Assembly (NCBI GenBank): GCA_034430255.1
Contig: DAOUEU010000024.1
Location: 1 to 22,311 of the forward strand
Length of the DNA stretch: 22,311 nucleotides
Direction: 5' to 3'
Source: DATKYK01 sp034430255
GTDB taxonomy: Bacteria > Chloroflexota > Dehalococcoidia > E44-bin15
The position numbers and the translations under genes are program-made. The notes below the pieces were generated by a model. It was given only the letters and a program-made list of their open reading frames with translations. It had not been told where the DNA came from and made no database searches. Shown here piece after piece: positions 14,397 to 21,507 of this stretch (its first letter is position 1; each line of letters opens with the position of its first letter).

Positions 14397-15605
14397 ATGC
14401 AGTACACATACGTTGCTTATAAACCCAGCGGTGAGATGGTGAAGGGTACGCTGGAGGCCGATTCGGAACAAAGTGCAGAGGAGAAACTGTGGAAATCTGA
14501 GATGACCATTCTCACCCTGAAGGGGAAGAAAGCCAGCGCCTCACTTAAGGAACAGTTGCCCAGCATATTCGGGGTGAAGCGCCCGGACATTATCAATTTC
14601 AGCCGAGATTTGAATGCTCTACTTGGCTCTGGCATCGGCATCTACCCCGCGTTGACTATGCTCTACGAGAGGACTACAAAGTCCAGCATGAAGAAGCTTA
14701 TCCGTGAGCTTCTGTTATCCGTGGAGACAGGGGGGAAATTCTCCGATGCCTGCGCCGAGCACTCGGGCACATTCTCCCCCTTTTATATTCGCATGATGAA
14801 GGTGGGGGAGGAGGTAGGAAACCTGGAGAACATGCTTGAGCAGGTCACCGTTCAGATGATAAAAGAGGATGAAATCAAGAAGAAGGTCAAGGGGGCCATG
14901 ACCTATCCCGCTCTTGTGCTCATTGTTGCTATCGGCGCCATTGTTGCACTGATCACCTTCGTCGTCCCCGCAATGAGCGGGCTTTTTGAACAGTTTGGAG
15001 GGGAACTCCCCTTCACCACCAGGATGATGGTGGCACTATCCGACTTCTTTAACAGTAACAAACTGATTCTATTCGCGGGCGCAGTTTTACTGATCGGCGG
15101 CAGCTTCATGTATTTCAGGACGCCGCGTGGGAAGAGGACCAAAGACACAATAATACTGAAGATCCCGATAGTAAGTCGGGTGGTCGTCATGGGGTACATG
15201 GCCAGAACCGCCAGGAACATGGCTCTTCTAATCAGTGGCGGCGTCACCATAACCGATATACTGGACTTAATAGTCGAAACCAGCGAGAATGTCCACTTTA
15301 GAGAGGCATTCGCCACGATTCGTAGCGATGTCAGCAAGGGGCAATTGCTTTCCCAGGCGATGAAGAACCAACCCCTGGTTCCGGCGATGATGCATCAGGT
15401 GATAGGAGTAGGCGAGCTAACCGGCAGGATGGAACCCAATCTGGAATCGACGGCCGATTTCTATGCGCGGGAGACAGACTCAGCGGTATCCAGGGCAACG
15501 GGGATGCTGACGCCGATAATGACCATCGGGCTGGGAGGCATGGTCGCCCTTATCGCCCTTTCGGTATATCAGCCGATATACGGTATCGCCGGACAGCTCC
15601 AGTAG
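14397..15605 (+). CDS. pilC: Type IV pilus inner-membrane platform protein PilC (GspF family)
   Basis: Polytopic platform protein on which the pilus is built, 402 residues, normal length. It has the N-terminal YTYVAYKPSGEMVKGTLEAD segment and two related GspF domains: the first about residues 60-190 (FSRDLNALLGSGIGIYPAL) and the second about 265-395 (MARTARNMALLISGGVTITD). Membrane helices lie near 160-183, 220-240 and the C-terminus (MTIGLGGMVALIALSVYQPI). It interacts with PilB from below and PilN/PilO from the side. Start ATG 14397, with GAGGAG and GGGAAAG upstream. The 94-base gap after pilB contains an AGGAGGG (14328-14334) without a start codon at the right distance. No pilT lies between pilB and pilC. 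Confidence 0.93.
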   Translation: MQYTYVAYKPSGEMVKGTLEADSEQSAEEKLWKSEMTILTLKGKKASASLKEQLPSIFGVKRPDIINFSRDLNALLGSGIGIYPALTMLYERTTKSSMKKLIRELLLSVETGGKFSDACAEHSGTFSPFYIRMMKVGEEVGNLENMLEQVTVQMIKEDEIKKKVKGAMTYPALVLIVAIGAIVALITFVVPAMSGLFEQFGGELPFTTRMMVALSDFFNSNKLILFAGAVLLIGGSFMYFRTPRGKRTKDTIILKIPIVSRVVVMGYMARTARNMALLISGGVTITDILDLIVETSENVHFREAFATIRSDVSKGQLLSQAMKNQPLVPAMMHQVIGVGELTGRMEPNLESTADFYARETDSAVSRATGMLTPIMTIGLGGMVALIALSVYQPIYGIAGQLQ

Positions 15606-15614
15606 GTGACCGAC

Positions 15615-17051
15615 ATGAAAAAGGGAGGGTTCAGCTTAATCGAGGTGCTCATCGCTATAGCTATAATAAGCGTGGTGGCTGTTGCATTCATGCAGGCGCT
15701 CGGTGTGGGTGTTATGGGCACCCACTGGGTGGATACTGGCACTACAGCACTAAATTTAGCTCGCTCCCAAATGGAGTATGTAAAATCGCAGGAGTATATA
15801 GTGTATAACACTTCGTGCAATCCTATCCTGGGGATACCGTACATGACAATCGGAGAAATACCATCAGGCTATAGTGTTAATACTATAGTTTGTGAAGTCC
15901 AGGATGCAGATGCAGATATACTGCAGCATATAACAGTTACGGCAACCTCTCAAGATGGAACCACCTCTGTGGAACTGGAGGGCTACAAAACAAATAGTGG
16001 GGCGCTGCCTACTTTACGTGACCTTCCCTTTGTGGAAACTACTGACATATACGTCCCCATTTTACCGGGAACCGATGCTCATGACGCCTCGCGAGATGGC
16101 ACTTGCTACGATGGCAGGTTTTTATTGTTTTACGGATATCCCTATGTACTTGAGGTAACCAGACCAGGTGCGCTCGCCGTTACCTGGTACATCGACGACG
16201 ATGAGTCATATGGAAGTGGGAACCTCATAGACCTATACCTCTATCGTAACGCCGACTTTCCCAACGGAGACGGCCGCCCTGACGGCCCCTTCTTCAGTGA
16301 GGACTACGATTACAGCTGGGATACAACCTTTTACAATGAGGAGTTAGGTTACGGCTCCACTACTACTTGCGCGAATTGCGCGGAAGGTTGCAAGTGTGCC
16401 GATTGCACCAATGGTAAAAATTGGGATGATAATACCGATGAAGATTACCCCCGTGTAGTGTTAATGGATAATCCTACCTGTTATACGCAGGATGCTCGGT
16501 ACTGTCATGATGAGGAAGTGCCAGGGTGGAGCACACCATGGTTTTGTTGTAGTGAAAACCCGGGTGAGATAACCCCTGCTCCAGCGGAGCCGGGCTGGAT
16601 CGCCCACGATGAGGTGCTATGGCCAGACCCCGATACCGGGAATGTCCTCACCACGGTACTGACGAGAGAAATAGGCAAACTCAGCGGAACCGTGACATTC
16701 ACGCTTGACAGCAAGGAGATTACAGGCTCTGGCACCTCATTCACCACAGAACTAGAAGCGGGAAACCTAATAAAGAAGTCCAACGGACAAGAGTGGTACA
16801 CGATTGATTATATATCGTCGGATACCACTCTGTACCTGACTACACCTTCAAAAGATAATGGCACGGATACTCCCAATGCCACATTGTACGGAATTGAGAT
16901 TATTCCTGAAGGGTGGTATACCATATTCTTCTACAATTCCAACCCTATTCATTATAATTACTGGGGGGCTCCACAGTATTATACAAATCCGAGGGTTTTC
17001 ACGGTAGCGACCGAGTGGGCATCGTTGAGCTTCTATAGTGAGGCTCCGTAA
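15615..17051 (+). CDS. Minor pilin-like prepilin (GspI/PilV type) with large Cys-bearing C-terminal region
   Basis: Type IV prepilin of 478 residues. The class III leader MKKGG is cut before Phe6, and Glu at mature position 5 (FSLIE) is present, followed by the hydrophobic helix VLIAIAIISVVAVAFMQALG. After the pilin stalk the protein is far longer than a PilV: a middle region contains TTCANCAEGCKCADC (five Cys in 13 residues) followed by an acidic DDNTDEDYP, then PTCYTQDARYC and WFCC. Later a stretch LSGTVTFTLDSKEITGSGTS continues as a GSGTxF-type beta module like those in phage tail and surface proteins. The start is ATG 15615 (AGGTGA at 15604-15609), better than the GTG at 15606 directly abutting the pilC stop. 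Function: probably a pilus-tip or pseudopilin component; the C-terminal role is unknown. Confidence 0.75.
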   Translation: MKKGGFSLIEVLIAIAIISVVAVAFMQALGVGVMGTHWVDTGTTALNLARSQMEYVKSQEYIVYNTSCNPILGIPYMTIGEIPSGYSVNTIVCEVQDADADILQHITVTATSQDGTTSVELEGYKTNSGALPTLRDLPFVETTDIYVPILPGTDAHDASRDGTCYDGRFLLFYGYPYVLEVTRPGALAVTWYIDDDESYGSGNLIDLYLYRNADFPNGDGRPDGPFFSEDYDYSWDTTFYNEELGYGSTTTCANCAEGCKCADCTNGKNWDDNTDEDYPRVVLMDNPTCYTQDARYCHDEEVPGWSTPWFCCSENPGEITPAPAEPGWIAHDEVLWPDPDTGNVLTTVLTREIGKLSGTVTFTLDSKEITGSGTSFTTELEAGNLIKKSNGQEWYTIDYISSDTTLYLTTPSKDNGTDTPNATLYGIEIIPEGWYTIFFYNSNPIHYNYWGAPQYYTNPRVFTVATEWASLSFYSEAP

Positions 17052-17091
17052 GCACTATCTCAATTAATTTTATAAGCAAGGCAGGACTTAA

Positions 17092-18105
17092 TTGCTAAGA
17101 AAAAATCGAGGGTTCAATTTAATAGAGGTGCTTGTTGCAATGGCAATCTCCGCACTGATGTTGCCTGCAATAGGAGGAGTCTTGTATATGCTTATGATAA
17201 TACCCGATAACGAGAGAACTGAGCTTACTGCCACAAATGAGGTGCGCAGTGCTGCTGACTGGATCACCCTGGACGCAATGAGAGCAGCAGACTTCACCTA
17301 CGGTGACGAACCGGTTTACTGTACCTTTTCCTGGGAGGACCGCAGCGGGGCGATAGTCTATTCCTATGAAGTGGTGTACCGCTGGGACAGTGGCAAACTG
17401 GTCCGTGATGAGACCGTGGAGCGCTGGGAAAATGAAGAGTGGGTACTTGACTCCCAATATGGCCTGGCCATAGCCCGAAATATAGATAGCTATAGCGATG
17501 TTACATTTAACTCATCTGTGGGTGATTATTCATACCTGGAGGTCTATATAAATTCAAGTGTTGCCGATGAATCAAAGGAGCTAGAAATCTACGTAAAGTC
17601 AAGAATCGCCTATACAGAAGATGAACTGACGCCAACGCCTACACCTACACCCACGCCTACGCCGCATGAAGAGATTGCTTTCTCCGATGACTTTGAAGGA
17701 GACCTGTCTAAGTGGAACGATAATGGATATACATACTGGGATATCGTTGGTTATATGTACCACGATGGCAGCCATAGTGTCAGGGCCGATAACTATAATG
17801 ATGGCTATCTCACATCGGACAATATAGACCTCTCCGATGCGACAGCGGCCGACCTCGATTTCTGGTTCAATAAATGGGATACCGAGTACGAGGATATCAC
17901 CCTGTACTTCTACGACGGGTTTTCTTATAACCTAATAGCTGAATTAGATGGATTGGGTGGAGATTATACCTGGATTCACTACAGCGCACCTATCGATCTG
18001 GGTACCTACGGTATATCCAACTTCAGGATAAGGTTTGATGCCACTCTGGGTTACGGGGAAACGGTTTATATAGATCAACTGGTTCTAACCAAAACAGTGC
18101 CTTAA
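17092..18105 (+). CDS. Minor pilin-like prepilin (GspJ/PilW type) with Thr-Pro linker and adhesin-like domain
   Basis: Prepilin of 337 residues. Leader MLRKNRG is cleaved before Phe8; Glu12 is at mature position 5 (FNLIEVLVAMAIS) and a hydrophobic helix follows. Residues about 40-175 form a PilW/GspJ-like head (NEVRSAADWITLDAMRAADF). A Thr-Pro repeat linker follows (about 180-191). The last 145 residues form a beta-rich domain starting FSDDFEGDLSKW, with GSHSVR, LTSDNIDLS, AADLDFWFNK and a final VYIDQLVLTKTVP; this resembles MAM / choice-of-anchor-J type beta-sandwiches. The same domain ends the next gene. Start TTG 17092 with AGGA upstream (GGCAGGAC). Probably secreted and assembled at the pilus tip, with the domain exposed to ligands. 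Confidence 0.75.
   Translation: MLRKNRGFNLIEVLVAMAISALMLPAIGGVLYMLMIIPDNERTELTATNEVRSAADWITLDAMRAADFTYGDEPVYCTFSWEDRSGAIVYSYEVVYRWDSGKLVRDETVERWENEEWVLDSQYGLAIARNIDSYSDVTFNSSVGDYSYLEVYINSSVADESKELEIYVKSRIAYTEDELTPTPTPTPTPTPHEEIAFSDDFEGDLSKWNDNGYTYWDIVGYMYHDGSHSVRADNYNDGYLTSDNIDLSDATAADLDFWFNKWDTEYEDITLYFYDGFSYNLIAELDGLGGDYTWIHYSAPIDLGTYGISNFRIRFDATLGYGETVYIDQLVLTKTVP
17627..17664 (+). repeat. Hexanucleotide tandem repeat encoding a Thr-Pro linker
   Basis: Imperfect units of ACGCCT/ACACCT encode alternating Thr and Pro between pilin head and terminal domain. Units of six keep the frame, so copy-number change alters linker length without breaking the gene. Confidence 0.75.
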
Positions 18106-18187
18106 TATTAATCCCTGAGGGAAAATGAAGAGGATAAACAGCAGCAATGGGGAAAATCAGTTGAACGGTTTCGTATCACTAATGTAT
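17665..18187 (+). repeat. Duplicated segment, copy A (domain plus downstream small ORF)
   Basis: Paired with copy B at 19720-20247. It covers the complete C-terminal domain, its stop codon and about 80 bases beyond. By eye, identity is patchy in the first half of the domain. It rises towards the 3' end, with a shared run GCGGCCGACCTCGATTTCTG, and is highest after the stop, where only about six differences (one a single-base gap) are seen in roughly 85 bases. Confidence 0.85.
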
Positions 18188-18193
18188 AGTTAA
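18125..18193 (+). CDS. Possible 22-residue peptide, copy A (MKRINSSNGENQ...)
   Basis: ATG 18125 follows TGAGGGAAA, a plausible SD, and opens a 22-codon frame: MKRINSSNGENQLNGFVSLM, then Tyr-Ser and TAA. The second copy at 20185 differs in four codons here: two changes are synonymous, one is Leu to Val and one Val to Ala, a pattern compatible with coding. It might instead be the remnant of a prepilin leader (NGF-x-SL resembles the pilin cleavage context) or a structured RNA carried by the duplication. Not recognised as any known peptide. Confidence 0.3.
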   Translation: MKRINSSNGENQLNGFVSLMYS

Positions 18194-18243
18194 ATGTTTA
18201 CTCAAGGACTATGTGAGGTTATCGCAATATTTTATAGGGATTT

Positions 18244-20166
18244 ATGAAAATGAGAAGGGAAAGAGGACAAATCCTGCTGATGGCCCTGGCGATACTGTTT
18301 ATAGGGGCTATAGTAATTGGACCGCTTCTTGCCTATCTCGACATCAGCCTAAGTCTGACCGGAAAGGATGTCCGCGATACCGATGCCTACTATGCCGCAG
18401 AGGCAGGAGTTGACGCTGTCCTAGCAGACCTACTTAAGGGATATAACCTGTTTGCCGGTGATTACCCGCCAGCCGATTCCCTGGTCGAGGGTGATGCCGG
18501 TGACTACTCATTAAAGAAGAGCGTTCGTGGATATCCCGTCGATATTGCAATTTCCATCCCAGAAAACCCCATGAATATAGAGATAATAACCTGGGACTAC
18601 GTAGGCGTCGAAAACCCCTGTAGTGATAACTGCGTATACGACTGCGACGTTGATAATTGGGACCAGTCTCCAACAGGCTATAACCTTAACGGTAAGGATG
18701 AGGCCTCAGATCAAGACTATATAGATATATCTACAAGCAACGATGCAAGGTGGAGTACGCGCGACCCGGGCTCTGGCGATGAGGTATTCCTGTGGCTTGA
18801 CCAGACTATCGCTCAAGAGGGGCAGCAGATAATGAATATTGACCTGGTATTTGAAGGGTATTCCTCTGGCGGTACTTGCACCTTCAGGATGTGGGCATAT
18901 AATGACGCCGCGTCTACCTGGGAATCGGTAGGAACCGATATGAGCATCCCGGGGGGCTCGGACTCCACCATGACCCGCTCGATAACAACCGACTGTGACG
19001 ACTATATATCCGCGAATGGGATTCTGACCTGGGGGGTGTCTGCGAGTTATAGCGATCAAAGGATGCAGGTTGACTACGTCAAACTTGTAGTCACCTACGG
19101 ACCCCCTGACCTTTACCTTGACCCCGGCGTTGTCTTTGACATACACGACGTACCTCCAGGCGGAGAGAGTAGTTGCAGCTTCGAATTCGATCTTCCCACG
19201 GGAATTGGCGGACTGGCTGTAGAGATTAACTGGGTCCTATTCCCAAATCCCCCCTCTGGAAGTTGTGATTGGAAGCTATCGCTTAAGAAAGATGGCATAA
19301 TCGTTGATCCTCCGGGGGTAGTATCGGGCACTGGCAGCCAAGCCGTTTTAGAGGCCACCGAGCTCGGTGGTGGCAGTTATACTGCTGATTTTTGGGTTAA
19401 AAATAACGATTCTTATAGGTATTTATACACCATGCCCTTTTCTAACAGTCATGCCGGTGACTCCGGTTATACCTGGCTAAGGATATCACCAGGTTATCAG
19501 GAGTATATAATTACATCTGTGTCAGAAGATAGCGACGGCACAGATAATACCAAAATAACATGCTATGTCATTCAGAGCCCAGGTGCCTCGGGATGGTGGA
19601 AGAAGCAAGCCATAGAGATAATATCCTGGCGGATTGATGAATATGAGAGCCCCGATACACCACCTACGCCTACACTGACGCCAACGCCTACTCTGACGCC
19701 TACGCCTACGCCTACGCCGCATCAAGAGGTTGCCTTCTCCGATGACTTTGAAAGCGGTTTGAGCCAATGGGATGATAATGGCGCTACCCAGTGGACGATT
19801 CAAAGCGACCATGTACACCATGGCTCCCACAGCGCCGAGTGCGATAATTACGCTAATAGCTACATGACATCGGATGATATAGACCTATCGAATGCCATAG
19901 CGGCCGACCTCGATTTCTGGTTCAATAAGCAGTATCTCAACAATAATGAATTCGAGCTATATTTCTACGACGGCAGTTCATATAACTTCATAGCTTCGCT
20001 AGATGCCCAAGGTGGCGATAGCACCTGGTTACACTGGAACAATGTGCCCATCGACCTCGGTACCTACGGCATCTCCAATTTCAGGATAAGGTTCTATGGC
20101 TACTCTAACAGCGCCATGGACTATGCTACGGTAGACGAACTGGTTTTAACCAAAACAGTGCCTTAA
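18244..20166 (+). CDS. Minor pilin-like protein (GspK/PilX type) with beta-rich domains and adhesin-like C-terminus
   Basis: Exported protein of 640 residues. The N-terminus MKMRRERG followed by QILLMALAILFIGAIVIGPL and then DAYYAAEAGVDAVLADLL is typical of PilX/GspK. It lacks Glu at mature position 5, as GspK does. The middle shows at least two beta-rich regions: about 120-285 (WDYVGVENPCSDN to VDYVKLVVTYG) and 290-470 (PPDLYLDPGVVFDIHDVPPG onwards). A Thr-Pro-Leu linker (about 475-491) and a C-terminal domain starting FSDDFESGLSQW follow; the domain ends VDELVLTKTVP and is homologous to the end of the preceding protein. Start ATG 18244 (TAGGGA upstream); ATG 18250 is an alternative. As third in a PilV-PilW-PilX-like row it likely caps the pilus tip. 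Confidence 0.75.
   Translation: MKMRRERGQILLMALAILFIGAIVIGPLLAYLDISLSLTGKDVRDTDAYYAAEAGVDAVLADLLKGYNLFAGDYPPADSLVEGDAGDYSLKKSVRGYPVDIAISIPENPMNIEIITWDYVGVENPCSDNCVYDCDVDNWDQSPTGYNLNGKDEASDQDYIDISTSNDARWSTRDPGSGDEVFLWLDQTIAQEGQQIMNIDLVFEGYSSGGTCTFRMWAYNDAASTWESVGTDMSIPGGSDSTMTRSITTDCDDYISANGILTWGVSASYSDQRMQVDYVKLVVTYGPPDLYLDPGVVFDIHDVPPGGESSCSFEFDLPTGIGGLAVEINWVLFPNPPSGSCDWKLSLKKDGIIVDPPGVVSGTGSQAVLEATELGGGSYTADFWVKNNDSYRYLYTMPFSNSHAGDSGYTWLRISPGYQEYIITSVSEDSDGTDNTKITCYVIQSPGASGWWKKQAIEIISWRIDEYESPDTPPTPTLTPTPTLTPTPTPTPHQEVAFSDDFESGLSQWDDNGATQWTIQSDHVHHGSHSAECDNYANSYMTSDDIDLSNAIAADLDFWFNKQYLNNNEFELYFYDGSSYNFIASLDAQGGDSTWLHWNNVPIDLGTYGISNFRIRFYGYSNSAMDYATVDELVLTKTVP
19660..19719 (+). repeat. 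Hexanucleotide tandem repeat encoding the second Thr-Pro linker
   Basis: Imperfect ACGCCT / ACTCTGACGCCT units encode Thr-Pro and Thr-Leu-Thr-Pro steps. The tract is longer than the one at 17627, so the linkers have already diverged in length. Confidence 0.75.
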
Positions 20167-20247
20167 TACTAATCCTGAGGGAAAATGAAGAGGATAAACA
20201 GCAGCAACGGGGAAAATCAGGTGAATGGTTTCGCATCACTAATGTAT
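19720..20247 (+). repeat. Duplicated segment, copy B (domain plus downstream small ORF)
   Basis: Second copy of the segment at 17665-18187; see that entry for the identity pattern. Immediately after it the sequences diverge and a promoter-like element for pilN begins. Confidence 0.85.
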
Positions 20248-20268
20248 GGGATGATTATAAAAGGTTGA
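20185..20268 (+). CDS. Possible 27-residue peptide, copy B
   Basis: ATG 20185 after TGAGGGAAA opens MKRINSSNGENQVNGFASLM and continues seven residues (YGMIIKG) to TGA 20266-20268. The shared part is nearly identical to copy A, while the ends differ. The stop codon overlaps a -35-like TTGACT. Coding status is uncertain. Confidence 0.3.
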   Translation: MKRINSSNGENQVNGFASLMYGMIIKG

Positions 20269-20293
20269 CTTTTAGTGACTATCGTGGTAAACT
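20265..20293 (+). promoter_or_regulatory. Possible internal promoter before pilN
   Basis: TTGACT (20265-20270, five of six), a 17-base spacer and TAAACT (20288-20293, four of six). The start site would lie near 20300, with the SD GAAGG (20310-20314) following. It may allow pilN, pilO and the repeat protein to be expressed apart from the large minor pilins. Confidence 0.4.
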
Positions 20294-20320
20294 CCACCAA
20301 CATATCTCGAAGGCAAACTG

Positions 20321-20920
20321 ATGACACCCGAGAAGCTACCTGAGCGACGCCCCGCGAAGATAGACATAGATCTACTTCCCTCCGAGTTTAAGCCCCCCAA
20401 AACTGTAAGACTGAACTTGATACTGGTGCTGGTAGCTATCGTGCTGGCCGTCTTGATAGCACCCATCGTTATACTGGAGATGGATGCCTCTTCCCAGATA
20501 GACCCCCTTGAAGACACGCTCAGCCTGCGCAACGCGGAGCTAAGCGAGCTATACGGCAAACAAGCAGAGGCTACAGCGCTAGACGCCCAGATCGATGCCG
20601 CCGATAACAAGCTAAACAGAATGGAGCAGGATTACGATACCTTCCGCGAGAATCTGGTGCTGTGGTCTGAGATAATCGAGGAGATCGATGACCTTCTCCC
20701 CGCCGCTATTACCCTCACTAGCATTGATGCGGCGACAGATTCCGGTGTAACGCTCGTTGGCAATACTGAAGATTTGGAAACCGCTTATAAATACACCTTG
20801 GACCTCAAGGAGAGCAAGTATTTCTCCGACGCAGTCATCGAATATAGGGACTGTCCCGATACCGAAGACAAATGTGGATTTACCATTGATATAGAATTAA
20901 GTGGAGCGGGAGGCCAATGA
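20321..20920 (+). CDS. pilN: Type IV pilus assembly protein PilN
   Basis: Bitopic membrane protein of 199 residues that pairs with PilO to align the pilus machine. The short cytoplasmic N-terminus contains KIDIDLLPSEFKPPK, the PilN signature (I-N/D-LLP) that binds PilM, then one membrane helix (about 31-53). A coiled coil (about 58-115, SQIDPLEDTLSLRNAELSEL) leads to a ferredoxin-like periplasmic-side domain (about 125-195). Start ATG 20321 with GAAGG six bases upstream. Its TGA overlaps the pilO ATG (ATGA), so translation is coupled. No pilM lies upstream as it usually does. Confidence 0.85.
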   Translation: MTPEKLPERRPAKIDIDLLPSEFKPPKTVRLNLILVLVAIVLAVLIAPIVILEMDASSQIDPLEDTLSLRNAELSELYGKQAEATALDAQIDAADNKLNRMEQDYDTFRENLVLWSEIIEEIDDLLPAAITLTSIDAATDSGVTLVGNTEDLETAYKYTLDLKESKYFSDAVIEYRDCPDTEDKCGFTIDIELSGAGGQ

Positions 20921-21474
20921 AGACGCCTGATATTCTTAAGAAGATACCGCGGCTTTTGCTCATTCTCGTTCCAGTTATCATAGCCCTTATAGTAGTGATC
21001 GTATTTGTTGCTATAGGCTATTTCAATACATTAAGCACCAGGGCAGACCTGGAAAAAGAGATCAAGCAGAAGGAGGCAGCAATTGCGAGTATGGAGGGCC
21101 GCTACAATATTGGGGAGCTGGAAAGGCAGTTAGCCGAGGTAGAGCGCAAACTTGAAGAGGATGCGCCCTTCCCCGATGAGATCGACAATAATGACGTGAT
21201 AGAGCTCTTTATTAGAATAGAAAAAGAGGCTGGATTGAAAGTTTTTTATCATGAACCTGGTGATCCCGGCACAACGACGATCGGAGGGAACAGTTATCAT
21301 ACCAATTACTACTCAACTTATGTATGCGGTAAAGATGAACCCCTTTCGAAAATCATCAAGTTGTTAGAGCTTCTGGAGAAAGAGCAGTATAACACCCTTA
21401 GAAACGACAATATAGAGCTTACAGGCCCCGACGTATGGTCACTTAATTTCGATATAATTATCGTATACCAATAG
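20917..21474 (+). CDS. pilO: Type IV pilus assembly protein PilO
   Basis: Bitopic membrane protein of 185 residues, partner of PilN. A short N-terminus (MKTPDILKKIPR), one long membrane helix (about 12-36, LLLILVPVIIALIVVIVFVA), a coiled coil (about 42-80, TRADLEKEIKQKEAAIASME) and a C-terminal ferredoxin-like domain that ends in the strand WSLNFDIIIVYQ. Start ATG 20917 overlaps the pilN stop. A small inverted repeat AATAG / CTATT sits around its TAG stop but lacks a T-run. No PilP or secretin gene follows, as expected for a cell without a standard outer membrane. Confidence 0.85.
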   Translation: MKTPDILKKIPRLLLILVPVIIALIVVIVFVAIGYFNTLSTRADLEKEIKQKEAAIASMEGRYNIGELERQLAEVERKLEEDAPFPDEIDNNDVIELFIRIEKEAGLKVFYHEPGDPGTTTIGGNSYHTNYYSTYVCGKDEPLSKIIKLLELLEKEQYNTLRNDNIELTGPDVWSLNFDIIIVYQ

Positions 21475-21507
21475 AATTAGCTATTCAGTTTGTCCGGGAG
21501 CCATAAA

